Source: Paraburkholderia sp. BL23I1N1 (GTDB lineage Bacteria; Pseudomonadota; Gammaproteobacteria; Burkholderiales; Burkholderiaceae). From it: a DNA stretch of 64,000 nucleotides. Where the stretch lies: the NCBI RefSeq assembly GCF_003610295.1, contig NZ_RAPV01000001.1, positions 4,836,001 to 4,900,000 of the forward strand, in the 5' to 3' direction. The notes under the pieces are model-generated. The model had not been told where the DNA came from and did no database searches. It saw only the letters and a program-made list of their open reading frames with translations. This document shows, piece after piece, positions 1 to 7,793 of this stretch. Both the position numbers and the translations under genes were made by a program. Positions within the stretch are counted from its first letter, which is position 1, and every line of letters begins with the position of its first letter.

Positions 1-56
1 ACGGAGACGGAGAGCTGCCGACCCTTGGCGCCCTGTTCATAACCCTTCGTAAGTGA
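1..56 (+). other. possible 3' end of an upstream CDS
   Basis: Frame 3 is open from the window edge to a TGA at 54-56 and would encode a C-terminus ending LGALFITLRK. Only about 18 codons are visible, so no product can be named and it may be chance. The stretch from 57 to 149 holds nothing I can assign and no receiver-domain sequence in any frame. Confidence 0.2.
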
Positions 57-149
57 TTGATTTTATTAGGACGTGTCAGCTTGTTTTTACATTCGGTTCT
101 TGCCCCAACAAACTGCCGTAAACCTATGTTTTTGCGACAGAATCGTGCG

Positions 150-479
150 ATGCGGGGGCCATAACGTTTCGATACGCATCGCCAGCTTGTCATGCTGCGC
201 GGCCAGCCGGTCCCGCTATCGGGTACGCAATACCGGCTGGCGTCGCTGTTCTTTTCCAATATTGGCCGCGTGATGTCGCGCGACCATATCTTCGCGATGC
301 TTTGGGGCCGTAAGTTCCGCGAGTTCACCCGCACGATTGACAGCCACGTGTCACGCCTGCGCCTGCTGCTCGAGATCGAGCCGCAAAACGACTTTCGGCT
401 TCAACCCGTTTACAAGAGCGGCTATCGGTTGCTGCACCTGCGGCAGGCCGAAACGGATGCGCAGAAGCAGGCAGCCTGA
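150..479 (+). pseudogene. OmpR/PhoB-type winged-helix DNA-binding domain remnant with an in-frame TAA
   Basis: The reading frame encodes the C-terminal effector domain of an OmpR-family response regulator: a beta strand starting RFDTHRQLVMLRG, the recognition region (TIDSHVSRLRLLLE) and the wing ending YKSGYRLL. The family usually has a Gly-Pro-Tyr-Arg-Phe-Asp-like lead-in; here codons read Gly-Pro-stop-Arg-Phe-Asp, with TAA at 162-164 where a Tyr codon would sit. No receiver domain with its phosphorylatable Asp lies upstream. The longest ATG-started product is 95 residues from 192, which lacks the first strand. I read this as a decayed or truncated regulator. A short DNA-binding protein translated from 192 is possible but has no clear ribosome site. 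Confidence 0.6.
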
Positions 480-491
480 ACGTGCCGCAGC

Positions 492-1397
492 TTAAACCTG
501 CGGCAGCGTCGGCCGGATTTCGATCGCCCGGCGGATCAGCGCTTCGACAGCCTTGCGCTCGTCCCCGGCCAACGGCAGGCGCGGCGGCCGGACCGGCTCC
601 GTGCCCAGCCCGACAATCGTCTCGGCCAGCTTGATGTTTTGCACCAGTTTCGACGAGACGTCGAGCGCGAGCAGGGGCGCGAACCAGCGATAGATCGCTC
701 GCGCTTCTTCAAGACGGCCCGCCTTCAATAACTTGTAAATCACGACCGTCTCGCGCGGAAACGCGCATACGAGACCGGCCACCCAGCCGTGCGCACCCAT
801 CAATAGCGCTTCCATCGCAAGGTTGTCGACCCCGCACAGGATCGCGAAGCGGTCGCCGACCACGTTGATCAGATCGGTCACGCGCCGCACATCGCCGCAT
901 GATTCCTTGATCGCAACGATCTTCTTTTCGTCGGCGATTTCCGCGAACATCTCGGGCGTCATGTCGACGCCATAGGCCAGCGGATTGTTATAGATCATCA
1001 ACGGCAGCGCGCTTGCATCGGCAACGCTGCGAAAATGGTGCAGCGTCTCGCGCCGGTCGGACAGATAGCGCAACCCGGGCAGCACCATGAAACCGGCGGC
1101 GCCGTGCCGGCTGCCGGCTTCGGCCTGACGGCATGCGTCGAGCGTGCTGTTCTCAGCGATCGTCAGCAAAACCGGTACACGTCCACGTGAGGCATCGACG
1201 GCAATGTCGAGTACTTGCAGCTTTTCATCCAGCGAAAGTGTCGACGCTTCGCCGAGCGATCCACACACGATGATGCCGTCCACACCTGCGTCGATCTGTG
1301 CCTCGATATTCTTGCCGGTCCATTCGCGATCTATGCTGAAATCCGCGTGAAACTTGGTGGTCACTGCGGGCCATACGCCTTCCCAGATATGCGCCAC
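492..1397 (-). CDS. lhpC: delta-1-pyrroline-4-hydroxy-2-carboxylate deaminase (DHDPS family)
   Basis: A 301-residue member of the dihydrodipicolinate synthase/N-acetylneuraminate lyase TIM-barrel family. The Schiff-base lysine is K164 in VAIKESCGDV and the catalytic tyrosine is Y136 in MIYNNPL; the substrate loop GSLGEASTLS is present. In the hydroxyproline pathway this enzyme deaminates and dehydrates the imine made from cis-4-hydroxy-D-proline to alpha-ketoglutarate semialdehyde. The function is assigned from position: it is divergent from a hydroxyproline epimerase and a three-subunit D-hydroxyproline dehydrogenase. On its own sequence it could also be another 2-keto acid aldolase/dehydratase. 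The aldehyde dehydrogenase for the last step is not in this window. Confidence 0.82.
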   Translation of the reverse strand: MAHIWEGVWPAVTTKFHADFSIDREWTGKNIEAQIDAGVDGIIVCGSLGEASTLSLDEKLQVLDIAVDASRGRVPVLLTIAENSTLDACRQAEAGSRHGAAGFMVLPGLRYLSDRRETLHHFRSVADASALPLMIYNNPLAYGVDMTPEMFAEIADEKKIVAIKESCGDVRRVTDLINVVGDRFAILCGVDNLAMEALLMGAHGWVAGLVCAFPRETVVIYKLLKAGRLEEARAIYRWFAPLLALDVSSKLVQNIKLAETIVGLGTEPVRPPRLPLAGDERKAVEALIRRAIEIRPTLPQV

Positions 1398-1753
1398 GAC
1401 TGCTCTCCTGAGTGTGTTGAGTCGAAGCGCAGTGTAAGCAGGGAAAATGCCGCCGTCTTGCGTGATTCACGCGTGGCGAATGACGATTTCGGCATAGTGG
1501 CTATGCCCGTCAGCCCAGTAAGAGCGAGCCAGCCGACTAATTCGGGACAGCGAGCGGAGTGCGCCGAAGTCGCATGGACAGGGCTTTGGCTGCATTCTTA
1601 AGTCCGTTTTCCATGCGTTGTTCAGGTGTGGACTTCGCCTCGTCTCAAAGAGTGAAACGTGAGCGTTCAGGCGCAAATACTATGCTGAAATCGTCACTAT
1701 CCACGCTTAAGCGCACCAAGACGCCGACGCTGGGCATTCCTACCATGTGCATC
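1398..1753. promoter_or_regulatory. divergent regulatory region between deaminase and epimerase genes
   Basis: About 356 bases without a gene. Two perfect inverted repeats stand out: GCGTGA-T-TCACGC at 1460-1472 and GGCATAG-TGG-CTATGCC at 1491-1507. They lie 60-110 bases upstream of the deaminase start and are placed to control either direction. Binding by the AraC-type regulator at 5.7 kb is an inference; AraC proteins more often use direct repeats, so another factor is possible. No convincing -35/-10 pair was fixed. Confidence 0.4.
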
Positions 1754-2701
1754 ATGAAAACCCTAGACATCATCGACTCGCACACCGGCGGTGAACCGAC
1801 CCGCCTGGTGGTGTCGGGTGGTCCCGCGCTTGGCGGCGGCACACTGGCGCAGCGTCTGAACGTATTTCGCACGCAATTCGACGACTGGCGCGCGGGCGTT
1901 GTCACCGAACCGCGCGGCTCGGATGTGGTGGTCGGCGCGCTCTTGTGCGAGCCGGACGATCCCGGGTGCGCGGCCGGCGTGATCTTCTTCAACAACGTGG
2001 GGTATCTCGGCATGTGCGGGCATGGCACGATCGGCCTCGTCGTTTCGCTCGCGCACATGGGGCGGATCGGCCCCGGGCGTCATCGGATCGAGACGCCGGT
2101 CGGCATCGTCGAAGCGACGCTCAACGAGGACGGCAGCGTGGCCGTGCGCAACGTGCCGGCTTATCGTTACCGGCAAGGCGTGCAGGTGGACGTGCCGGGC
2201 TACGGCCTGTTGAGTGGCGACATCGGATGGGGCGGCAACTGGTTCTTTCTCGTCGCCGATCATGGGCACACGCTGGAGGCATCGCGTATCGCGGAGCTGA
2301 CCGTGTTCAGCGCGGCAATCCGCGAGGCGTTGACCGCGCAGCGCATCACCGGCGCAGACGGCGCCTTGATCGACCACATTGAGCTCTTTGGACCCGGCTC
2401 GCACGACGGCATCGACAGTCGCAGCTTCGTCCTCTGTCCGGGCAGCGCGTACGACCGCTCGCCTTGCGGTACTGGCACGAGCGCGAAAATCGCCTGCCTC
2501 GCCGCCGACGGCAAGCTCGCCGAAGGCGCGGTGTGGCACCAGGAGAGCATTATCGGCAGCGTATTCGAGGCGAGCTATCGTCACGCCGATGATGGCGTCT
2601 CGGTGATTCCAACCATCACCGGCCACGCGCACATCATGGCCGAAGGGTGTTTGTGTTTCGACGAGCGCGACCCGTTTGCGTGGGGCATCCCCACGGCATG
2701 A
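1754..2701 (+). CDS. lhpA: 4-hydroxyproline 2-epimerase (proline racemase family)
   Basis: A 315-residue proline racemase family protein starting [17 protein letters not shown], the usual family N-terminus. Both catalytic cysteines are present: C88 in GMCGHGTIG and C238 in [11 protein letters not shown]. Two active-site cysteines mark a racemase/epimerase rather than the trans-3-hydroxyproline dehydratases, which replace one. It converts trans-4-hydroxy-L-proline to cis-4-hydroxy-D-proline. The frame is open upstream with further ATGs at 1682 and 1745; 1754 was chosen because the conserved N-terminus begins there, though no strong ribosome site is visible. It overlaps the next gene by ATGA, indicating translational coupling. 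Confidence 0.88.
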   Translation: MKTLDIIDSHTGGEPTRLVVSGGPALGGGTLAQRLNVFRTQFDDWRAGVVTEPRGSDVVVGALLCEPDDPGCAAGVIFFNNVGYLGMCGHGTIGLVVSLAHMGRIGPGRHRIETPVGIVEATLNEDGSVAVRNVPAYRYRQGVQVDVPGYGLLSGDIGWGGNWFFLVADHGHTLEASRIAELTVFSAAIREALTAQRITGADGALIDHIELFGPGSHDGIDSRSFVLCPGSAYDRSPCGTGTSAKIACLAADGKLAEGAVWHQESIIGSVFEASYRHADDGVSVIPTITGHAHIMAEGCLCFDERDPFAWGIPTA

Positions 2702-3825
2702 CGGCGGATGCGTTGATCGTCGGGGCCGGCATAGTCGGCGCGGCGTGCGCGGCAGAGTTGGCGGCGTTCGGCATGCGGGTCGAGGTAGTCGACGAACAGG
2801 GCATCGGCGGCGGCGCGACGGCGGCGGGTATGGGCCATATCGTCGTGATGAACGACTCGCCCGCCGAATTCACACTGAGCCACTATTCGCGCGACTTGTG
2901 GCTGGCGCTCGCGCCGCAGCTTCGTATGCGCGACGCGTTCGCGTGCTGCGGGACTTTATGGGTCGCCGCCGACGATGAGGAATGGCAAGCCGCCCGCGCC
3001 ATGCATGCCGCGTTCGAAGCACAGGGCGTCTCCGCACAGCTGCTTGACGCGTCCGAACTGCGGTCGTGTGAACCAGCGCTCGCGCAGTCGATGGCGGGCG
3101 GATTGCGGATCGAGCACGACAGCATCGTGTATGCGCCCACTGTCGCGGAGTGGCTGATCACGCAATCTTCAGGAGTCGAGAATATCCGCGTGCGACTCGG
3201 CGCGCGGGTTACTGCAATCCGTGCTGGCGGCGTGACGCTGGCCGACGGCGAACGCATCAGCGCCGCGCATGTGATCGTTGCCAACGGTCTGGGCGCTCGG
3301 CAACTGCTCGGGTCGCTGCCCTTGCAGCCGAAGAAAGGTCATCTGCTGATCACCGATCGTTACCCCGACCTCATTCGACATCAACTGCTCGAGCTCGGCT
3401 ACATCAAGAGCGCGCATCATGCGGCCGGCACCTCGGTGGCATTCAATGCGCAGCCACGGCCTACGGGGCAGTTGCTGATCGGCTCGTCGCGCCAGTTCGA
3501 CACCACCGATTCCGCCGTCGACATGCCGGTGCTCGCTCAGATGCTGCGGCGCGCCGCGCAGTATCTACCCGTCCTGCCGACACTCAATGGCATTCGCGCG
3601 TGGACTGGATTTCGGGCGGCGTCGCCTGATGGATTGCCGTTGATCGGCCCGGCCGGCGATTTTGCGCCGGGCGTGTGGCTCGCTGTCGGACACGAAGGTC
3701 TTGGCGTGACGACCTCGCTGGCGAGTGCAAAGTTGCTCGCGGCGCAGATCACGGGGAGCGCGGCGCCGATTCCTGTCGAGCCGTACTTGCCGGTTCGTTT
3801 TGCGCAAAAGGTGGTCCATGACTAA
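2698..3825 (+). CDS. lhpB: D-hydroxyproline dehydrogenase, DadA-like FAD subunit
   Basis: A 375-residue FAD-dependent oxidoreductase of the D-amino-acid oxidase fold. The Rossmann dinucleotide motif [13 protein letters not shown] is at residues 8-20, and the C-terminal FAD segment GLPLIGPAG...VGHEGLGVT is present. The start at 2698 overlaps the epimerase stop as ATGA. With the small 2Fe-2S protein and the larger FAD/NAD-type protein that follow, it fits the heteromeric D-hydroxyproline dehydrogenase of pseudomonads, in which this subunit holds the catalytic FAD that oxidises cis-4-hydroxy-D-proline. Electrons probably pass through the partner subunits to the respiratory chain. Confidence 0.85.
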   Translation: MTADALIVGAGIVGAACAAELAAFGMRVEVVDEQGIGGGATAAGMGHIVVMNDSPAEFTLSHYSRDLWLALAPQLRMRDAFACCGTLWVAADDEEWQAARAMHAAFEAQGVSAQLLDASELRSCEPALAQSMAGGLRIEHDSIVYAPTVAEWLITQSSGVENIRVRLGARVTAIRAGGVTLADGERISAAHVIVANGLGARQLLGSLPLQPKKGHLLITDRYPDLIRHQLLELGYIKSAHHAAGTSVAFNAQPRPTGQLLIGSSRQFDTTDSAVDMPVLAQMLRRAAQYLPVLPTLNGIRAWTGFRAASPDGLPLIGPAGDFAPGVWLAVGHEGLGVTTSLASAKLLAAQITGSAAPIPVEPYLPVRFAQKVVHD

Positions 3826-4126
3826 GGCCAATGCAACACGCCTCCATTTGGCGATCGACGGTAGAAGTGTCACGGTCGAAGCAGGTACGACCGTGGCCGC
3901 GGCGCTCGTCATGGCGGGCGCGAGCGGCACGCGGAGGTCGATTAGCGGCGAGGTCCGCGCAGCGCTGTGCGGGATGGGTGTGTGCCAGGAGTGCCGCGTC
4001 ACGATCGACGGCCGGGCGCATGTGTTGGCTTGCCAGACGCTCTGTCGCGAAGGGCAGATGGTGTGTACTGTTGCAGACGCCAGCGCCAGCGCCAGCGCCA
4101 GCGCCAGCGCCACGGGCGCGAGATGA
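3818..4126 (+). CDS. lhpE: 2Fe-2S ferredoxin-like subunit of D-hydroxyproline dehydrogenase
   Basis: A 102-residue protein with the plant-type 2Fe-2S spacing C51-x4-C56-x2-C59-x12-C72 in LCGMGVCQECR...LACQT. The start at 3818 overlaps the preceding gene by 8 bases and the stop overlaps the next start as ATGA, so the dehydrogenase genes are tightly coupled. The C-terminus ends in an Ala-Ser tail encoded by a GCCAGC hexanucleotide repeat at 4079-4112, which looks like slippage-derived sequence rather than part of the fold. Expected role: electron transfer between flavins in the heteromeric dehydrogenase. Confidence 0.83.
   Translation: MTKANATRLHLAIDGRSVTVEAGTTVAAALVMAGASGTRRSISGEVRAALCGMGVCQECRVTIDGRAHVLACQTLCREGQMVCTVADASASASASASATGAR
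4079..4112 (+). repeat. GCCAGC hexanucleotide tandem repeat, about 5.5 copies
   Basis: Nearly perfect tandem GCCAGC units encode alternating Ala-Ser at the end of the 2Fe-2S subunit and stop 10 bases before the ATG of the next subunit. The unit is a multiple of three, so copy changes would alter tail length without changing frame. Confidence 0.9.
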
Positions 4127-5481
4127 AGCAGCAGCACGTCGACATCGTCGTAGTAGGCGCCGGTCCGGCCGGCTTGAACGCCGCGCAGGCCGCGGCGCGC
4201 GAGGGCGCCACAGTCGCGCTGCTCGACGACAATCCGCGCGCCGGTGGCCAAATCTGGCGGCAAGGTCTCGGCCATCTACCGCAAGCTCGGTTACACGCGC
4301 TGCTCGACGCTTTATCGATGCAGACTCATGTCGCGTTGTTTGCGTCGACCCGCGTGATCGCGCCTTTGGGTTCGCGCGGTTTGCTGCTTGAGTCGGCTGA
4401 GCATGGTGGCGTGTCGATCAGCTACGATCGATTGATCCTCGCGACCGGTGCACGCGAGCGGCTATTGCCGTTCGTTGGCTGGACGCTGCCGGGCGTGACC
4501 GGTGCAGGCGCGCTGCAGGCGCTCATCAAAGGCGGGATGCCGGTGCGCGGCGAACGCGTCGTGATCGCAGGCAGCGGTCCTTTGCTGATCGCCGCGCTCG
4601 CTACCGCGCGTGCTGCCGGTGCGAAAGTCGTTGCCGTAGTGGAGCAGGCGTCGGCACTCGAAGTTGCCCGCTTCGGCATCTCTCTGTTGAGCGAGCCGGT
4701 GAAGTTGCGGCAAGCCGTTGCCATGACGCGGGGCTTCGCAGGCGTGCGTTACTTGACCGGCAGCATCGTCCGGCAAGTGGTTGGCGAGGGCCGCGTCGAG
4801 CGCGTGATGATCCGGCGCGGCCAGCAGGACGTGACGCTTGATTGCGACCGTATCGCGTGCGGCTATGGACTTGTACCGAACATCACGCTTGCGCAAGCGC
4901 TCGGCTGTGCGATCGGCGAAGCGGGTGAGATTGTCGTCGACAGTGAGCAGCGGACTTCAGTGGACGGTGTGCTGGCGGCAGGCGAGTGCACGGGTGTCGG
5001 TGGTGCAGAGTTGGCGGCTGTGGAAGGCGAGATCGCGGGTCTCGCGGCAAGCGGCGCCGTTGCACGCAGCGTATCTTCGAACGGCACCTCTGCGAATAGC
5101 ACCCCAGCGAGCAGTATCTCCGCGAGCGACACCTATGCAAACCGCGAAGCGCTGGACGCGCAACGAGCCCGTTGGCGGCGTTTCGCGAGGCGTGTCGAAG
5201 CGGCCTTCGCTTTGCAAGCCGCCGCGCGCACGCCACCGGACGATGCCACGTTGCTCTGCCGTTGCGAAGACGTCAGTCTCGGCGAAGTGCGCGTCTATCC
5301 GGATTGGCGCGAGGCCAAGCAGCACACTCGCTGCGGGATGGGCGCATGCCAGGGGCGAATCTGCGGCGCCGCGGCCGGGCTGTATTTCGGTTGGCAAGCC
5401 GGCGCTCCACGGCCACCGTTCAGTCCGGCGCAAATCGGCACATTGATGGCGGCGAGCGCGGACCAGGCTCCGTCTGAATGA
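4123..5481 (+). CDS. lhpF: D-hydroxyproline dehydrogenase, FAD/NAD(P)-type subunit with C-terminal 2Fe-2S site
   Basis: A 452-residue pyridine nucleotide-disulfide oxidoreductase-like protein. The FAD motif VVVGAGPAGLNAAQAA is at residues 9-24 and a second dinucleotide fold near residue 147 contains VVIAGSGPLL. A C-terminal BFD-like cluster has LLCRCEDV followed by TRCGMGACQGRICG, giving four cysteines. This matches the large subunit of heteromeric D-hydroxyproline and opine/octopine-type dehydrogenases. Between the second Rossmann domain and the C-terminal cluster is a low-complexity Ser/Thr/Ala/Asn insert (about residues 311-345, bases 5053-5157) that looks expanded from short repeats. It is the last gene of the coupled operon. 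Confidence 0.84.
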   Translation: MKQQHVDIVVVGAGPAGLNAAQAAAREGATVALLDDNPRAGGQIWRQGLGHLPQARLHALLDALSMQTHVALFASTRVIAPLGSRGLLLESAEHGGVSISYDRLILATGARERLLPFVGWTLPGVTGAGALQALIKGGMPVRGERVVIAGSGPLLIAALATARAAGAKVVAVVEQASALEVARFGISLLSEPVKLRQAVAMTRGFAGVRYLTGSIVRQVVGEGRVERVMIRRGQQDVTLDCDRIACGYGLVPNITLAQALGCAIGEAGEIVVDSEQRTSVDGVLAAGECTGVGGAELAAVEGEIAGLAASGAVARSVSSNGTSANSTPASSISASDTYANREALDAQRARWRRFARRVEAAFALQAAARTPPDDATLLCRCEDVSLGEVRVYPDWREAKQHTRCGMGACQGRICGAAAGLYFGWQAGAPRPPFSPAQIGTLMAASADQAPSE

Positions 5482-5701
5482 CACCGGTATCCTGACGCTT
5501 GCCGGATATTGTCGTTGGCGGCGCGGCCCTATAATCAATCGCACACGCCAACCGTCCAATTGCGCGAACGAATGCATCGGCGAACGCACGGGTGAATGCG
5601 CGAGCACACCCGGTAAGCGAACCGCTAAATGCTTTAGCCAATGCTCCGACGGACGCAGAGTCAACAGCCCGAACAACCGCCCCAACCACGGAACCCGCTT
5701 G

Positions 5702-6469
5702 ATGAACACGCTGGCTCATCCGCTCGAACCGGACGACGCAACGCTGTCCGGCATGCTGTCGCATTTCACTTTGCTCGAGCCCGTGTTCGACGCGATGCCG
5801 GACGTCGTGTTCTTCGTCAAGGACGCGCATGCTCGCTATGCACTGGTCAATCGCACCCTGGCTTCGCGCTGTGGTTTCAAGGAAAAGGCCGCCTTGCTCG
5901 GCAAGACCGCCGAGGACGTCTTCCCGCGCCGCTTCGGCCGCATTTACACGGCCCAGGACAAAGCGATCATCAGCGTCGGCAGCCAGATGATCGATCAGCT
6001 GGAACTGCACCTGTATCCCGGCCGCCAACCGGGCTGGTGCCTGACCTGCAAGCAGCCCTTGCGCGATCCGGCGGGCAAGGTGGTCGGCCTCGCCGGCATC
6101 TCGCGCGACCTGAAAGCGGACGAAAGCAATCATCCCGCTTACGGCCGGCTCGCCGCGGTGGTGCAGTCCATCCAGGAAAACTACGTGCAGCCGTTAAATC
6201 TCAAGCAGCTTGCGGCAATGGCGGATATGTCGGTGGCGCAACTGGAGCGCTACTTTCACAAGGTGTTCCATTTGACGCCGCGCCAGGTATTGCTGAAAAC
6301 GCGGCTGGACGCCGCCACGGCGCTACTGGTCTCGCACGACAAGGTCACCGACGTCGCCGCGCTCTGCGGCTACACCGACCACAGCGCCTTTACGCGCCAG
6401 TTCAAGGCGACCGTCGGCGTCACGCCGACCGAGTACCGGATGCTGCTGCACGGGACCTCGCGCAGCTAA
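5702..6469 (+). CDS. lhpR: PAS-domain AraC-family regulator of hydroxyproline catabolism
   Basis: A 255-residue protein. Residues about 20-135 form a PAS domain (FDAMPDVVFFVKDAHARY ... GLAGISRDL), and residues about 155-250 form an AraC/XylS double helix-turn-helix (LNLKQLAAMADMSVAQLERYF and VTDVAALCGYTDHSAFTRQFK). PAS-AraC proteins are the usual hydroxyproline regulators in Pseudomonas and Burkholderia, and this one lies 220 bases downstream of the dehydrogenase operon. ATG 5702 was chosen over the adjacent TTG at 5699. The PAS domain presumably senses hydroxyproline or an intermediate; this is inference. Confidence 0.82.
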   Translation: MNTLAHPLEPDDATLSGMLSHFTLLEPVFDAMPDVVFFVKDAHARYALVNRTLASRCGFKEKAALLGKTAEDVFPRRFGRIYTAQDKAIISVGSQMIDQLELHLYPGRQPGWCLTCKQPLRDPAGKVVGLAGISRDLKADESNHPAYGRLAAVVQSIQENYVQPLNLKQLAAMADMSVAQLERYFHKVFHLTPRQVLLKTRLDAATALLVSHDKVTDVAALCGYTDHSAFTRQFKATVGVTPTEYRMLLHGTSRS

Positions 6470-6481
6470 GCCGCCGCACCT

Positions 6482-6811
6482 ATGGTTCGTCGCAGGCATC
6501 ACTACTGCGTCTATGTCGTCGCGCTGGATGACACCGTCTGGAACGAGGCGCGCTTTCGCCGCGCGAATCCGGATTACCGGTTCGACAAGCCATGCGTGTA
6601 CGTGGGAATGACGGGGTTGGACCCGGATCTGAGATTCGACCGGCACAAAGCCGGCATCCAAGCAAATCGCTATGTGCGCGATTACGGCTTGCGCCTCTTG
6701 CCCGAACTGTATGAAGTTTTCAATCCAATGCCTTACCGCGGCGCACAGGATATGGAAGTGGAATTGGCGATTGGACTGCGCGAAGCGGGGTACGGCGTAT
6801 GGCAGGCGTAA
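6482..6811 (+). CDS. small conserved protein with a GIY-YIG-like core
   Basis: A 109-residue protein starting 12 bases after the regulator stop, possibly co-transcribed. YCVYVVAL followed about 30 residues later by CVYVGMTGL, then RFDRHKAGIQANRYVRDYG, resembles the two-strand signature and basic helix of GIY-YIG nuclease-fold proteins. A catalytic Glu position is less clear (possibly in DMEVELAIGL). I do not recognise a characterised homologue. No signal peptide or membrane segment is present. Function unknown; nuclease activity should not be assumed. Confidence 0.6.
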   Translation: MVRRRHHYCVYVVALDDTVWNEARFRRANPDYRFDKPCVYVGMTGLDPDLRFDRHKAGIQANRYVRDYGLRLLPELYEVFNPMPYRGAQDMEVELAIGLREAGYGVWQA

Positions 6812-6830
6812 TTAAAATGTAAAACTCGCC

Positions 6831-7091
6831 TTATTTCACACCTAGCCCGCGCAACATTGCGTTGCCTTCAGACGTCAGACGGATATGCGAAGTGCCTTCG
6901 TCGCCGGAGATCGTTTCGATCAGGCCGGCTTCGTGAAGCTGGGGAATCTCGGGTTTCGCGGACGCGTCGATCGGCGCGTGCAGCAACAGCAGCAGCGTCG
7001 CCAGTTCGTGATGGCTCAACAGGCGACGCAGAATGGTGGGCCGCTTCGCCGGTGCAGGCGTGTCGTTCGGGTTGTGGTCGGGCTGATTCAT
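6831..7091 (-). CDS. small winged-helix-like protein, paralogue of the gene at 49.0 kb
   Basis: An 86-residue protein from the ATG at 7091; the frame is open further upstream, but that part is not protein-like. The core LLSHHELATLLLLLH ... LHEAGLIE ... IRLTSEGNAMLRGLG looks like a compact winged helix (MarR-like C-terminal half). The 67-residue product at 49011-49214 shares the LSHHELATL segment and the layout Leu-rich helix, short helix, strand, LT-x-x-G-x-A-x-L helix. An inverted repeat GTCTTAA-n7-TTAAGAC at 7139-7159 lies about 50 bases upstream of the start and could be an autoregulatory site (inference). Confidence 0.65.
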   Translation of the reverse strand: MNQPDHNPNDTPAPAKRPTILRRLLSHHELATLLLLLHAPIDASAKPEIPQLHEAGLIETISGDEGTSHIRLTSEGNAMLRGLGVK

Positions 7092-7138
7092 GGAGCGCAC
7101 CTTGTGCGGAATAGTGTCGGGTGGATCATGCGGACGAA

Positions 7139-7159
7139 GTCTTAAACGATTCTTAAGAC
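7139..7159. promoter_or_regulatory. inverted repeat upstream of the small winged-helix gene
   Basis: GTCTTAA and TTAAGAC arms are separated by 7 bases, 48 bases upstream of the ATG at 7091. It has the size and position of an operator. No binding protein can be assigned from sequence. Confidence 0.35.
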
Positions 7160-7247
7160 ACCATTGTGATGTAACACCGTGACACAAAGATTGCGCTGGA
7201 ACATGTTGCAGGCCGTTACACGGGGCCGACCATTACCTTTGCTTACC

Positions 7248-7580
7248 TTACGGCGCGCAGGTTTTGCTCGCCGATTCAATCCACAGATTGCCTACGTGGC
7301 GCTTGCCGGCGTAGAAGCGGTAAGTTGTCGCGCCGTTGTCGCTGCGCACCTTGACGATATTCGAATCGCCGAAGTCGAGCATCTGGCCCTGCGGGATTTC
7401 GGTCGACTTGAACGCGGCGTTGTGGCTGGTCGCCACTTGCGTCAGGCAGGCGACCACGTCGTTGACCGAGCGCTGCGTGGTGGTGTCCGTGACGGGCTCG
7501 CCGGCATCCGGATTCTTCTGGAAGTACGCGCAAGCGCCGAGAAGGAGGGGAACTGACAGGACTACGGCAAACTTCTTCAT
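7248..7580 (-). CDS. small predicted lipoprotein
   Basis: A 110-residue protein with a lipoprotein signal (MKKFAVVLSVPLLLGAC; the lipobox Cys is residue 17) and a mature part of about 94 residues that includes AYFQKNPDAG and a strand-rich C-terminus YRFYAGKRHVGNLWIE ending in a KTCAP tail. A ribosome site AGGAGAGAT precedes the ATG. Position +2 after the lipidated Cys is Ala, so outer-membrane sorting is expected. Function unknown. Nothing in the flanking genes suggests a pathway. Confidence 0.75.
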   Translation of the reverse strand: MKKFAVVLSVPLLLGACAYFQKNPDAGEPVTDTTTQRSVNDVVACLTQVATSHNAAFKSTEIPQGQMLDFGDSNIVKVRSDNGATTYRFYAGKRHVGNLWIESASKTCAP

Positions 7581-7793
7581 ATCTCTCCTGGCGTGTCATT
7601 CGGCCGACGGTGCGCTCGACACCCGCATGGGGGCAACGTGCGCGGCATGGGGCCGCGGATCAACCGCCATTATATCGGGCGGCGCGCCCACTCATGCCGA
7701 TGAAGCATGGGCCGTGCCCGACCTGCCCGAATCCGCAGGCGTCAGGCGGCGGGCCGCAAACCACTGCCGTCCCGCATTGCCGGCCGGGAGCGC

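Noticed and set aside
4079..4112. CRISPR-like or regulatory repeat array
   Set aside because: Uninterrupted 6-base units inside a coding frame, without spacers.
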